A stretch of 64,000 bases of DNA from Vescimonas cirricatena (GCF_020687045.1 NZ_JAJEPW010000009.1:1-64000), one strand, 5' to 3'; counted from the first letter of the stretch, positions 53,255 to 62,898 are shown. Notes: generated by a model not told the origin, from the letters alone. Numbers and translations are program-made.

Positions 53255-54152
53255 TTTTCGCTTTGCCCCGCTTTGCCCGCAGGTCATCGTTCCAGTCCTT
53301 CCCCTCCGGGCGCAGACGCTCCACATCGTAGCCCATATCCTCCAGGGTATCCAGCATACCGTCGCAAGCATCCTCACCCGCCTCGTCATTATCCAAACAG
53401 AGGTACACCGTGTCCAGCTTCGGGTTCTGCCGCAGGCGCTCCAGTACGGGCTGGATGGAGGTGCCGCAGCAGGCCACATAGCTGTGCTCCAGCCAACCTG
53501 CCGGGTAGAGGGTAATGTGAGACAGTAGATCAATGGGTGCTTCAAAGACATAGAGGGAACGGTCCGTCCCGTTTTTGTGGAAGCTGTGTTTTATGTCGCT
53601 GCTCTCCACATTGATGCGGAATACTTTGCCTTGGGAGCCGGTGCTGCGCAGATGTGCATGCCGGGCTTCTCCGTTTTCATCCAGACCGACAAACACGCAG
53701 TTGTGGTGTGGGTCGTCCTCATAGAGCATCTTCTCCTGCACAAACGCCGTGACCACATCCCGGTCAATGCACCTGTGCTTGGTGAGATAGGCATACATCC
53801 TGCGCATAGTCAAGTAAGGCTTCGGCAGGGCAAAGGGCTTTGGCTCCTGCGGCTCCGGTTCCTGCTTTGCGATGGGAATAATGCCCTGTCCGTCCCGGCC
53901 CAGCAGTATGGACACCGCTTCGGGATAGGTCTTGTCGTAGAATTGCTGCACGAAGCTGATGGCGCGTCCGCCTTTCCGTGCGGCATGGTCATACCACATC
54001 GGTCCGCGCACGGTGATGCTGTGGTCGCTGACCAGCCGGTACTCCCGTCCGGCCATAATGAGTTTCTCGCCTCGATCCAACAGAAAAGACGGCAGGTCAA
54101 CCTCGTTGGCCTGCCGTTTCTCTGCGGATGTGAAATATACAAATTTGCCCAT
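53241..54152 (-). CDS. DUF3991/toprim protein of ICE-B
   Basis: 303 residues from ATG 54152 (GGAGGG 6 bases upstream). DUF3991-type N-terminus (LDRGEKLIMAGREYRLVSDH, FVQQFYDKTYPEAVSILLG), then a toprim fold: VFEAPIDLLSH and LDTVYLCLDNDEAGEDACDG, the metal-binding acidic residues. Such proteins may prime lagging-strand synthesis of the transferred DNA. Next to the relaxase gene. Confidence 0.85.
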   Translation of the reverse strand: MGKFVYFTSAEKRQANEVDLPSFLLDRGEKLIMAGREYRLVSDHSITVRGPMWYDHAARKGGRAISFVQQFYDKTYPEAVSILLGRDGQGIIPIAKQEPEPQEPKPFALPKPYLTMRRMYAYLTKHRCIDRDVVTAFVQEKMLYEDDPHHNCVFVGLDENGEARHAHLRSTGSQGKVFRINVESSDIKHSFHKNGTDRSLYVFEAPIDLLSHITLYPAGWLEHSYVACCGTSIQPVLERLRQNPKLDTVYLCLDNDEAGEDACDGMLDTLEDMGYDVERLRPEGKDWNDDLRAKRGKAKTPTA

Positions 54153-54169
54153 GCATTTCCCTCCTTGCA

Positions 54170-55576
54170 TTATCGCATGGTGTTGTCGTTGACATGGTGG
54201 AGCTGCTCGTCCTCATGATCGTTCCGCTTGTGGCCCATGGCCATGCGCTTCTCCTGTAACCGCCTGCGGCGCTTGGAGTCAATACGCAGCGCAGGTGGGA
54301 TGACCGGCATACTCGTCCTAAATATCTGCCCCATATGATGCAGCAGCCGCATGACCGCATTTGCCGGAATATGCCTTGCAGACACAGCTTCTCCCACTGG
54401 CTGCACATCAGCAGAGCCACGGATGGGCGGCGTTTTCTCTGTCGATTGCTTTTCCCCCGGCTCCACACTGTCAGCAGACGGGGAAAACGAGATATCCTCT
54501 GCCTCTCGGATGATCCAGTTTTTAAGAGAGCGAAACTCCTTCCGCTGCGTTAGCGGCTGGCGGGGTGGCGTGTTCTGCCCATAGTAGCCCGCAATCTCGT
54601 CTTTCAGCTGCCACCATTGGTCGTAGCAAGCCGCCACCTCCGGGAGCTGCGCCAGCCGCTCCACAATGGCATCCACCTGTGCCTTGACCGATTTTGGCAG
54701 ATAGGAATAGACATGTTTGCCGCCGACCTGCGCCAGTGCCTGGGAGAGTTCTTGCAGCTCTTTCGCAAGCCCGGGGTCATCGGCGGCACCGGTTTCCAAC
54801 GCCCGAATGCGCTCTAGTAACAATGCCTTGGCGGTTTGTATACTCTCCTTGTAGGCGGCATCCTTCCGAATGTAAAGCTCCGTCATCTCGTCCCGAAAAA
54901 TTTCGTTCGTCATCTTGGACCGAATCGATGCGATCCCCTTCTGCGTTAGAAACCCCACCTTGGGATCGTCCGACCACGCCATCATGTGTATGTGCGGATG
55001 GTGTCCCTCGTCGTGATATGCCGCATACCAACGAAACTTCTCCGGTGGAATACGCATGGCCTCCGCAATGGAGTGGCTCTCCTGCTTCAATAGGTTCTGC
55101 CATGCGGCTGCTTTGCTGTATCCCAGGCGCTCCGCATCCTCCCGCCGCAGGGAGAAAATGAAGGTCCACACTTTTCCGGCGTGAGTCTCCAGTTCGCTTT
55201 TTGCCGCCTTAAGATCCGTGACATCTTCTGCACTGAATAGCCCGTGACCGCCGCGCTTTTCCGCCCGGGGTCGGTTGGCGATGTAGGCCATATAGCCGCT
55301 CTCGGATTCCAATTCATGCAGATGCGTGTCCAGCGCTGCAACAATAAACGCAGACGCCGTACCCCGGTTGGGTGTCTGCAGGTAGTCGGCGTACTCGAAG
55401 AGCTCCTTTGCGTCCGGGAAGTCCTTCAGCAGTTTTGTGAGGAACTGCATCTGTTTTTTAGTCACCGGTTCGGTGCTTTGAAGGACCTCCACGCCGTCTC
55501 GCTTGGCAACATACTCCATGTATCTTGCCGCACGACCTCCTTGGATGTACCCGCTTTTCTGTATCAGCCGTGCCAT
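54170..55576 (-). CDS. MobP-type relaxase of ICE-B
   Basis: 468 residues. It begins MARLIQKSGYIQGG. Metal-binding histidines are in HDEGHHPHIHMMAW (188-197, core HPHIH), with a helical Lys/Arg-rich C-terminus. It should nick oriT and stay bound to the 5' end during transfer. It overlaps nothing and is preceded by the RHH accessory gene, the common order mobC-relaxase. Looks intact. Confidence 0.88.
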   Translation of the reverse strand: MARLIQKSGYIQGGRAARYMEYVAKRDGVEVLQSTEPVTKKQMQFLTKLLKDFPDAKELFEYADYLQTPNRGTASAFIVAALDTHLHELESESGYMAYIANRPRAEKRGGHGLFSAEDVTDLKAAKSELETHAGKVWTFIFSLRREDAERLGYSKAAAWQNLLKQESHSIAEAMRIPPEKFRWYAAYHDEGHHPHIHMMAWSDDPKVGFLTQKGIASIRSKMTNEIFRDEMTELYIRKDAAYKESIQTAKALLLERIRALETGAADDPGLAKELQELSQALAQVGGKHVYSYLPKSVKAQVDAIVERLAQLPEVAACYDQWWQLKDEIAGYYGQNTPPRQPLTQRKEFRSLKNWIIREAEDISFSPSADSVEPGEKQSTEKTPPIRGSADVQPVGEAVSARHIPANAVMRLLHHMGQIFRTSMPVIPPALRIDSKRRRRLQEKRMAMGHKRNDHEDEQLHHVNDNTMR

Positions 55577-55579
55577 CGG

Positions 55580-55987
55580 TTACTCCTCCCGGTGGAACAG
55601 AAGCACATCCCTAAAAGAGATGTTTCCATGCGTACCCGCCACCTCCCGGACACTGTTACCGCGCATTTTGTTGTACTCGTCCCGGGTCATGTCTATGTCG
55701 CCGCCCAGCAGATGGTTGGTCATGTTGTGCTCCACCACCAGCTTGAACAGCAGCTTGCCCAGCCTGTCGCCGAACACACCCAGTGTGCCCTCCAGCATCT
55801 CCTGTAGCGCACGGGGCAGATACGCACTTGTCCGCTCGGCGTGCAGACGACCGCAATACTGCCGCAGCGCCTTCTCCACAAACTCGTTGCGAGTAGGGCA
55901 GTTATCCAGCTTATAGAATGCGTCCACCTCTTGCCACACCTCGTCTGACAGCCAGACAGAGTGTCGGCTTTTTCCGTTTTTATCCAT
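55580..55987 (-). CDS. RHH-type relaxosome accessory protein (MobC-like)
   Basis: 135 residues from ATG 55987 (GGAGGTG upstream; the 56038 start lacks a site). Ribbon-helix-helix start (SRHSVWLSDEVWQEVDAFYK...NEFVEKALRQY), then a helical region. It probably binds oriT beside the relaxase. Three-base gap to the relaxase gene. Confidence 0.75.
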   Translation of the reverse strand: MDKNGKSRHSVWLSDEVWQEVDAFYKLDNCPTRNEFVEKALRQYCGRLHAERTSAYLPRALQEMLEGTLGVFGDRLGKLLFKLVVEHNMTNHLLGGDIDMTRDEYNKMRGNSVREVAGTHGNISFRDVLLFHREE

Positions 55988-56410
55988 TGAACTGCACCTC
56001 CTTCCATTGAGAGTCAGAGCCTCCCAAAGGCCCTGCAAACACGGGGCAAACAGGCATTTTTACAAGAAATAGCGCCAAAGCATATTCGTCTCCGCATGAT
56101 CAGCGTCAATTTCAAAGTGGCACAAACCTCCGTGGCAGTCCGCACTGCGGGCTGCCGTAAGGGCCAATGGCGCAATAAAGCGCCAAAGGCTTTCTCCTGC
56201 CCCGATTTCGGCGCACCGAAAATCGGCCCAAAACCTCGCTCAACCTGCCAGGGCGCTATCCTTACCCTCCCGCGCTCCCACGAGGCCACACAGCGGCCCA
56301 CAGGGGTGGACACGGGGCATCTCCTGCTCGGCATCTCAGCCGACATATATCGGAGGCGAAAAAAGAGAGCCGCACCAATTGGCACGACTCTCCAAATAGA
56401 ATATTCGGTT
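55988..56410. other. Non-coding region, candidate oriT and promoter of the mob genes
   Basis: 423 bases without a gene, directly upstream of mobC and the relaxase. It holds the inverted repeat CCGATTT-CGGCGCACCG-AAATCGG (56202-56226), GGCG/CGCC (56169-56184) and near the left gene a GAGAG/CTCTC hairpin with CACCAATTGG (56371-56397). Location and stems fit an origin of transfer; the nick site cannot be read from sequence alone. Confidence 0.5.
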
Positions 56411-56981
56411 TCACATCTCCAGCACTGGCGAAGTGTGCTGCTCCTGCTCCATCAGAAGTTCCAAGCTGTAATCCAAAATCTTCTCCTTGCGCTCGGTCAG
56501 CATGGTCAGGTAGAATTCACGCTGGATCGGCAGTAGTTCCGGGACATTTTCAAAATAGATATTTTGCGCGAAGATAATCAGCCTGCTCCTGCGTGATGGC
56601 ATTGCTCCACTGATTGGAGTTAATCGCACTATACAATTCTCCCCACAGACAGTCCATATAAGACACCTTGTCCTTTTCGCCCTGAATGTACTCACGAAGC
56701 GCTTTATCCAGACTGGCAGGCAGATTCTTTTCCAAATAGGTTCGGTCAGTCGGCTTGCCGCCATGCATTTGTGGTTTCTCCACGGTCAGCGTAATGAGCT
56801 GTTCCATCGGGATATCCAGTGTGGAGGATAGCTTCATGAGTGTACCGGCACTGCATCGGGAGAGCGTTGTCTTGCCGGAGCAGATGTCCGCCAGCGTTGC
56901 CCAAGGCACACCGCTTTTCTTGGAGAGCTGGTAGCGGGAGAGGTTCTTTTCCCGCAGTATCTGTTGGATCGTCATATACAT
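56411..56981 (-). pseudogene. XRE-family regulator, frameshifted near the 3' end
   Basis: From ATG 56981: HTH (ILREKNLSRYQLSKKSGVPW...LADICSGKTTLSRCSAG) and the usual middle (LWGELYSAINSNQW, EEQADYLRAKYLF-type end), stopping at 56550. In the next frame the sequence carries on as ENVPELLPIQREFYLTMLTE to 56411. Losing one T from TTTT just before the stop joins the two. XRE proteins of this kind control ICE conjugation genes. The HTH part is whole, so the shorter protein (143 residues) may still work. Confidence 0.65.
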
Positions 56982-56991
56982 CACCGCTCTT

Positions 56992-57020
56992 ATTATATCG
57001 GTGCGCCGATAATCAGTCAA
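56992..57020 (-). promoter_or_regulatory. Promoter of the XRE gene
   Basis: TTGACT (57020-57015) and TATAAT (56997-56992) with exactly 17 bases between. The start codon is 11 bases beyond the -10 box, so the leader is very short. Confidence 0.75.
56997..57010. promoter_or_regulatory. Operator palindrome in the XRE promoter spacer
   Basis: ATCGG-TGCG-CCGAT fills the spacer between -35 and -10. The same core (TCGG-CGCA-CCGA) recurs at 56207-56220 in the candidate oriT/mob promoter region, pointing to one regulator for both. Confidence 0.6.
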
Positions 57021-57052
57021 GAGAAAACCTTGTAAACCTCTGCCTGCCATGC

Positions 57053-58066
57053 TTACATCTGCATTTCAGGAGTCTGTGATCCACTCTCCCGAAGCTGCCG
57101 GGCGTACTCGTGCAGGCTCGTGCCGGTCTGCTGCTGGTAGAACGCCTCCATCTTGCGTGCCAACACCTCCTGCTCAGCGGCGTTGAGGTGATAGCTCCAG
57201 TTCTCTTCTGTGCCATCTCCTTTGCAGAGATTCAGCTCCAGTGTATCACAGAGACGGTCTTTCTCGATGTCGTAGTTGGCATAGATGTTGAGCCAGTCAT
57301 CGTTCTGATCGGTGCAGACGAATGTACCGAAGGCGGCATCCACATCGAAGTCCGCCTGCAGATAAAAGCTGAGCTTGCCATCCGATTCGATGATCTCCTC
57401 ACCGAAAGAAAAATTCCGTGCAGAGAGATGTCCCGCCGAGGTGATCTCTTTGCCATTCAGATGATCCAACAGTTTGCGCCACTTATCATCGCCAGATGCG
57501 AATTACGACCGGGTGGCGTGATAGACCGCCACCGATACATCACGCATTGCCCAGGTCTGCCAACCATCTATAATGTGAACAGCGGAGAACTCCCGCTTGT
57601 CGAAGTTCACATCGAACACGCCGCGCACCTTTCCGGTGTTCTCCATGCGAGGGGCTGTCAGGGCATCAAACTCTTTTGCTGTGATGGGCTGCCCGCCGAA
57701 AAACATTCCGATGAATTTGTCTGGCGCCACGCCGTTGCCCTTCGTAACATAACCGCGCAGCTTTTTCCCGACCGCCAACAGTTCCTCACCGGGCGAGGTT
57801 TTGAAGTACCATTCCTGGCCGCATTCCGTCACATGGTAGGCGGCATAAGTTCGGGCAGCTTCTTCCTCCGCACGCTGTGCGGCAGCTTCCGACTGGATTG
57901 CACGGCTGATGCGCTCATACTCACGCTGCGGAAGCTGATTACAAAGCTCGTCCAGCACAGTTTCCAAATGCTCCTGCAGCGTCTCACCCTTGAGGTGCTT
58001 TTCAATGGCCTTCTTCCACCTCCGGTCCAGCCACAGGACGATTTCTTCATGCTGTGCCATGCTCAT
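57053..58066 (-). pseudogene. Conserved ICE-B protein split by an in-frame stop
   Basis: One frame of 337 codons with a single TAA at 57505-57503 (…YHATRS, stop, FASGDDKWRKLLDHL…). Both halves match what I recall of one ICE protein family (DUF6329-like): N-terminal helical part, then GYVTKGNGVAPDKFIGMFFG and, after the stop, LSARNFSFGEEIIESDGK. A CAA to TAA change would explain it. The gene overlaps 58047 at its start. Role in transfer unknown. Confidence 0.65.
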
Positions 58067-58319
58067 CGCCCTCTTTCTGCTTCGTTACGGATGCTTTTGC
58101 AGGCCGCCTGGGTCTGGCCGCAGGAGCAGACTTACTGTCCACATACTCCCGCACCGCTTCCGGGACTTCCGATTCATAGAGCTGCTGCAGCACATCCTCC
58201 ATGCGCCGCTGCACGGAAGACCGCTGCTTGCGGAGCACAAACTCCAGCGCATCCAATTTGGCTGCGTCAAATCCAATGGTGATATTCTTACTTTCCAATT
58301 TCCGTTCCTCCTTAGTCAT
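58047..58319 (-). CDS. Small ICE-B protein (DUF6103-like)
   Basis: 90 residues: KNITIGFDAAKLDALEFVLR, LQQLYESEVPEAVREYVDSK, then a basic Ala/Pro-rich tail. Single helix pair, probably DNA- or protein-binding. It overlaps both neighbours, consistent with one operon. Confidence 0.65.
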   Translation of the reverse strand: MTKEERKLESKNITIGFDAAKLDALEFVLRKQRSSVQRRMEDVLQQLYESEVPEAVREYVDSKSAPAARPRRPAKASVTKQKEGDEHGTA

Positions 58320-59463
58320 ACTTGATCCCCGGCACCTCCAGCCAGTGGCTCCAGCCCCGGCCCTGGAGCTTCGTTTTTACCACGCCGTACCGTGTGTCCA
58401 TGGCCTCTATGACCTCACCGCTTCCAATATATACACCGATGTGCCCGGACTTCCACACGGCCAGTCCCGGCGTGTCGGGCATGGTCTCAATGCTGCCTTT
58501 GCGCCCAGCGTTATAGTACATACCGTCCGCACCCACATCGGGCATACCATTGCTGCCGTACTGGATCTCCATGGTCTCGGTGTTCAGCCAGCCGTACCCC
58601 TTGATGAGCCCCACGCAGTCGGTGGTGCGTCTGTTCAGCCAATGGGAACGGATGAAGTTGGCTTCATCCCCTACGCCCTCCGGGTATTGCGAGATCTTAT
58701 ATTGCAGCAGCTCCGGCGTCAGCACTTGGCCGAAGGTACCCCATACATAGCCCCAGCCGGAGTTCCATGCGTTGGCGGCATAGATGGCCAGGTCTGCACT
58801 GTTCTTTGTGGCAGGGTCTGTAAACAGAGATGCCTCCAGTTCCATCGGCGCATTGCCGCCCGGCTCATAGGCCCCGTTATAGGTACCGCCGCCCGCGCTG
58901 CCCATGACCATGGAATAGATCTTCACGGCATTGGAGCGTTCCTCCGCCGTGACCGCACGGCCCCGCCACACGGATAACTGCGCATAGACTTCTTCCATAG
59001 GAAGCGGTACGGCCACTTCATAGGTTTCGCCCGTCTCCTCCCGCCCCCTCGTCTCCGTTTCACAGAAGCAAGCCACGAACGCCTCCGCGTCTGTCTGCGA
59101 CAGCGTATCCGCTCCAAAGCAGAGGGCAAAGAAAACAGCCTTGACCTGTATTGGATCAAGTCTGTTTCCCTCGGCTTTCTGATTGACTTCGGCTACCGCC
59201 GCATCCAAATGGGAGAAGGATCCCCGCATCTGTGTGAGCTGCATCCGGTATTCTTCCGGAACACTTGCGGACAGCTCTGTCCCATAAAACGCCGCCGATA
59301 CAACAGCACTGTTGTGCTCGGCTGTGCCGGAACCTACACAGCACAAGAACGCTGTCAGTAAAATCACCGGCGACAAAATCGCCGCCAGCACCCACCCGAC
59401 TGTTTTGCGGCCCTTCTCACTGGACAGCACGGCAGCTGCCAGCCGAACAAGTTGTGTGCTCAT
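58312..59463 (-). CDS. NlpC/P60-type cell wall hydrolase of the conjugation apparatus
   Basis: 383 residues. One N-terminal helix (about 22-44), a helical middle (75-190), then an NlpC/P60 domain with Cys283 (RTTDCVGLIKGYGW) and His341 (SGHIGVYIGSG). Such enzymes open peptidoglycan for the transfer channel (VirB1-like role). No CHAP signature was preferred over NlpC/P60. Lies next to virB4. Confidence 0.85.
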   Translation of the reverse strand: MSTQLVRLAAAVLSSEKGRKTVGWVLAAILSPVILLTAFLCCVGSGTAEHNSAVVSAAFYGTELSASVPEEYRMQLTQMRGSFSHLDAAVAEVNQKAEGNRLDPIQVKAVFFALCFGADTLSQTDAEAFVACFCETETRGREETGETYEVAVPLPMEEVYAQLSVWRGRAVTAEERSNAVKIYSMVMGSAGGGTYNGAYEPGGNAPMELEASLFTDPATKNSADLAIYAANAWNSGWGYVWGTFGQVLTPELLQYKISQYPEGVGDEANFIRSHWLNRRTTDCVGLIKGYGWLNTETMEIQYGSNGMPDVGADGMYYNAGRKGSIETMPDTPGLAVWKSGHIGVYIGSGEVIEAMDTRYGVVKTKLQGRGWSHWLEVPGIKYD

Positions 59464-59481
59464 GGTAAGCCACCTCCTCCA

Positions 59482-61296
59482 TTACCGTCCGCCAGCTGAG
59501 CCAAATAGCACCGCCTTGTGAGTTGGGGCTTTCACCTCCAGATGGTATCGCTCCATGCCGCACTTATACAGGCACTCGCCACGCCTTGCCCGCTGGATGA
59601 GTTCAAACTCCGCCTCGTCCAGCTGCAGCATGTCCATATAGAACCGCTTGCCGATGGAACCGGGATTGAACAGGAACTGATGGGGCGGGATGGCAAAAAG
59701 CGGTTTCGTCATCTCCCGCACGCCCTCCTGGTCAAAGTCCTCCAAGTTTTGGGAGGCCATCACCAGCGCCGAGTCCCGCTTGCGTACACGCTTCAGACAG
59801 TTGCGGATGTACTCGATGGCCACCGGGTTAGACAGCCACAGGTACAGCTCATCCAGCACCGCTACGGTATTGCCGCCCGTCAGCAGCCGGTCCGACATAT
59901 ACGCCAGCACATTGAACAGCAGGGCATTCCGCAGGCTCTTGGCCGCCGTCAGCACACCGCCTACGCCGAACACCAGAAAACGGTCACCGGAGATATTGGT
60001 GTGTCCGTTGAAGAACGGCGCATCCGCCCCCACACATAGAGAATGCAGGCCCAACAGCACCTCCTGCAGCAGCTCCTGCGTATACAGCGCACCCGGCTTG
60101 TATTGGGCCAGCTCCTCTTGCATGAGGTCATACAGATCGGAGAGGATGGGGTAGTCCCCCGGTGCAAGCTGGCGCAGGTCCGTCTCCTCCGTAATGCCCC
60201 AACGGGCATATAATTTGGACAGCATGATCTCTATGGTGTCCAGCTGTGGGTCGGAGAAATCTTTGTACGCCCGGAAGAAGTCTTTCAAAAAGGAGATGTG
60301 CCGAGCCAGTAGAGTGGACTTGCGAAATGTCTCCGGGGCTGTCTTGTCGGTGTCCTCGTTCCAGCTCCGCACTTCCAGCACATTGATGCGCTTTTCTCCG
60401 GCCATTAGGTCAATGAAGCATCCACCTAAGTTTTCGCACAACTCCTCCAACTCGTGCTCAGCGTCCAGAGCAATCACCGACTTGCCCGCTTCCAGCATAT
60501 TGCAGATCAGCAGCTTGATGAGATAGCTCTTGCCCTGGCCGCTGTTGCCCAAGATAAGAATATTGGCGGAGGTCTTGTCGCTGTCCCGGCGGTCAAAGTC
60601 CACCACGATGTTGCTGCCGTATTTGTCCTTTCCAATGTAAAAGCCGTTGGGATCTGTCTTGCCGGAGTAGTTGAAGGGATAGAGATTGGCCACGCTGCCG
60701 GCGGGGAGTACCCGCTCAAACTCCCGGCCCAGCACATTACTGCCCACAGGGCTGACGCAGCAGAATCCCTGCTTTTGCCGCAGGAGCAGCTTGTCCACAT
60801 TCAGCTTGCAGCGCACCAGCTCCGTCAGTACATCCGTCTGGAGCTGACGAAGCCGTTCCTTGCTGTCCGCCGTCATCTCCAAATACACGGCACAGTGGAC
60901 CAGCGGCTCATGCTCCCGGTGCATTTTATGCACCAGCTCTGCCACATCCCGCAGATTGCTCTCCGCCGCCACTGCCTGCCGCAGCTTGTTGGGGTCCGAG
61001 CCGTCCAGCTTGTTTTTCTTGTTGGCATTGTCGATGATCCTGTCCTCCTCGCCGGGGGACACCTGCCGGCAGTAAATGCGCAGCGTCACGCCGCTTTTTT
61101 CGCCCAGCTCCCGCAGGAGCGCCTGGGCCTCGGTGCTGGCCGGATATTCCCGCAGCGCCCACACGCAGCGGTAGGTGCTGCCGAAGATGTAATGGTCCAC
61201 CTCGAATTTCACAATCCCCGGTGCGATGCAATCCAGATAAGTGCGGAGAAACGCTTCCTGTTGGGAAGGGGCCTTTTTAGAAAATGGATTCTTCAT
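59482..61296 (-). CDS. VirB4-like ATPase of ICE-B
   Basis: 604 residues. Walker A GNSGQGKS (250-257), Walker B VAVLDELYLWL, and arginine-rich motif RVRKRDSALVMASQNLEDF. Powers the type IV secretion channel. The N-terminal 200 residues resemble other Gram-positive VirB4 proteins. Gene order PrgI, 186-residue protein, DUF3846, VirB4, hydrolase is the common ICE arrangement. Confidence 0.93.
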   Translation of the reverse strand: MKNPFSKKAPSQQEAFLRTYLDCIAPGIVKFEVDHYIFGSTYRCVWALREYPASTEAQALLRELGEKSGVTLRIYCRQVSPGEEDRIIDNANKKNKLDGSDPNKLRQAVAAESNLRDVAELVHKMHREHEPLVHCAVYLEMTADSKERLRQLQTDVLTELVRCKLNVDKLLLRQKQGFCCVSPVGSNVLGREFERVLPAGSVANLYPFNYSGKTDPNGFYIGKDKYGSNIVVDFDRRDSDKTSANILILGNSGQGKSYLIKLLICNMLEAGKSVIALDAEHELEELCENLGGCFIDLMAGEKRINVLEVRSWNEDTDKTAPETFRKSTLLARHISFLKDFFRAYKDFSDPQLDTIEIMLSKLYARWGITEETDLRQLAPGDYPILSDLYDLMQEELAQYKPGALYTQELLQEVLLGLHSLCVGADAPFFNGHTNISGDRFLVFGVGGVLTAAKSLRNALLFNVLAYMSDRLLTGGNTVAVLDELYLWLSNPVAIEYIRNCLKRVRKRDSALVMASQNLEDFDQEGVREMTKPLFAIPPHQFLFNPGSIGKRFYMDMLQLDEAEFELIQRARRGECLYKCGMERYHLEVKAPTHKAVLFGSAGGR

Positions 61297-61305
61297 TTTT
61301 CCTCC

Positions 61306-61659
61306 TCACCACATATATAGTTCCATGTACGGCTTCAGTTCCGGTTCCTGCCCGGTAAACTGTTCCGGCTCCTGAAACATCTGCGTATACCGCTGTATCT
61401 GCTCCTCCGTCAGGGAGCAGAAGCCCCCTGCATGGTCATCTCCCGCCAAAAAGAAAGGCCCGCAGATGATATCATCTCCCAGCCGTCGGTTGGGCTGCAT
61501 GCCGTTCAGTTTTCCCTCATCGTTACAACAGAGGACAACGCCGTCTCCCATAGAGAGAGGCTGGAACAGACCCTCTACCTCCCGCTGGATGGCTTTCAGG
61601 CCCTCCTCCATCTCTTTCGCATACGGAGCTTTTCCCGGCTCCACTTTCAGAATTCGCAT
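61306..61659 (-). CDS. DUF3846 protein
   Basis: 117 residues: MRILKVEPGKAPYAKEMEEG, NDEGKLNGMQPNRRLGDDII, CGPFFLAGDD. This is the DUF3846 pattern, widespread in ICEs and phages; function unknown. It sits between the two VirB4-related genes. Confidence 0.8.
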   Translation of the reverse strand: MRILKVEPGKAPYAKEMEEGLKAIQREVEGLFQPLSMGDGVVLCCNDEGKLNGMQPNRRLGDDIICGPFFLAGDDHAGGFCSLTEEQIQRYTQMFQEPEQFTGQEPELKPYMELYMW

Positions 61660-61660
61660 T

Positions 61661-62221
61661 TCAAACCTCCGTTTCCGCTGTCAGCCACTGCGCCCCGTCT
61701 ACAAAGGAGAATACCTCGTGGGTGGCGTCCTGCTCAAAATAAATAGCCAGCAGCTCCAGAAGCTGCTGGCCCTCCGCACGCTGAACGACAAATCCGCAGT
61801 CCCGGAACTGCTGCTCCAAGGACGCATAGTTCATGGCCCCGTCCGTTTTTCTGCGCCGCAGCACGAAGCAGAACTCACGGGAGGAGGCCATGGTGGTCTG
61901 GACGCTGTCCAAATGCTGGCGATCCTGCACCAGCAGCCCACGGATGGCGGGCATGTCTTCCTCCTCCAGCCGCTGCCGGTAGAACTGGCGGTTATCCTGA
62001 AAGGACTCCTTGGAGTCCAGGGCCAGCAGCTCCAGTTCCGCCATGCCTTTCAGCACGCCCAACAGCTCCTGCACCTTTGCCCGAACGCCCTGCTCCGGCA
62101 AAACATTCAGATTGCTGGGATGAACGAAGTAGAAGGCCAGCTCTCCGTCCGCTGTTACAACGCTGCCGTTTTTAATATCATCGATGCCGATGAGCTGCCG
62201 GGTAGATTTTTTCCTGCTCAT
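61661..62221 (-). CDS. VirB4-associated conjugation protein
   Basis: 186 residues from ATG 62221 (GGAGGG upstream; the 62440 start lies inside PrgI). MSRKKSTRQLIGIDDIKNGS, then helical region with LQERL-type heptads and FCFVLRRRK. It is found next to VirB4 in many clostridial ICEs and looks like a stand-alone N-terminal VirB4-like domain. Overlaps the PrgI stop (ATGA). Confidence 0.75.
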   Translation of the reverse strand: MSRKKSTRQLIGIDDIKNGSVVTADGELAFYFVHPSNLNVLPEQGVRAKVQELLGVLKGMAELELLALDSKESFQDNRQFYRQRLEEEDMPAIRGLLVQDRQHLDSVQTTMASSREFCFVLRRRKTDGAMNYASLEQQFRDCGFVVQRAEGQQLLELLAIYFEQDATHEVFSFVDGAQWLTAETEV

Positions 62222-62481
62222 GCCGATTCCCTCCACACATAGTATTGTTGTCCGAAAAAGAAAAACGCCGCAGCATAGCGCAGGAAGTCCAGCATGCTGA
62301 TCCCTCCGTGCCGAATGCAGAGAAAGGCCAGCGCCGCTGTAATGACCAAGGGGATCATGCTGCCGGTCTGGGTCAGCGCCAGCACCGACAGCAAAAGCCC
62401 TGTCCCGATCCACGCCACATCCCGCAGCGTCCACAGCCACAGCATAGGCCGGGCCGTTAAATTTTCGGGGTATAGATACAT
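62218..62481 (-). CDS. PrgI-family membrane protein
   Basis: 87 residues with two transmembrane helices (about 20-36 and 41-57): MYLYPENLTARPMLWLWTLR and GGISMLDFLRYAAAFFFFGQ. PrgI is a VirB3-like channel component placed before VirB4. Confidence 0.88.
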   Translation of the reverse strand: MYLYPENLTARPMLWLWTLRDVAWIGTGLLLSVLALTQTGSMIPLVITAALAFLCIRHGGISMLDFLRYAAAFFFFGQQYYVWRESA

Positions 62482-62535
62482 AGTTTTCCTCCTAAAAGTG
62501 AAGCCACAGGTGTGCGTCTGCGGCTTCTGTGTGTT

Positions 62536-62832
62536 TTATTCTTCGTTCCCGGCATCATTCAGCTCGCGCTCAATGAGCCCGAGAATGAAATCCTTCTGCT
62601 TTAGACCATTCCTGGCCAGATAGTCCTTCAGCCGGCCGAAGAGTTCCTCCGGTACCTGAAAGGCGATGGTGCGATTGTTGGCATTCATAGTTCGTGCTCC
62701 TCCTTCAAAATGTTCTCTGAGTATGTCCGTGATGTAGTCGGACAGGGTCTGGCCCCGCTGCTCCTGCTCCGCACGAAGCCGCTGGTGCAGCGACAGCGGG
62801 ATGGGCGCGCAGAGGTTCTTCTTTTCTTCCAT
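62536..62832 (-). CDS. Double ribbon-helix-helix protein
   Basis: 98 residues holding two RHH-like halves: IPLSLHQRLRAEQEQRGQTL with SDYITDILREHF, and TIAFQVPEELFGRLKDYLAR with QKDFILGLIEREL. This looks like a fusion of two small DNA-binding proteins, giving a single-chain RHH dimer. May regulate the transfer operon. Confidence 0.7.
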   Translation of the reverse strand: MEEKKNLCAPIPLSLHQRLRAEQEQRGQTLSDYITDILREHFEGGARTMNANNRTIAFQVPEELFGRLKDYLARNGLKQKDFILGLIERELNDAGNEE

Positions 62833-62898
62833 AGCCTGCTCCTTTCCGCCTCTCCCGAGGCAAGCAAAGCATAGCCCAACTGCGGCGCATAAGCTATT

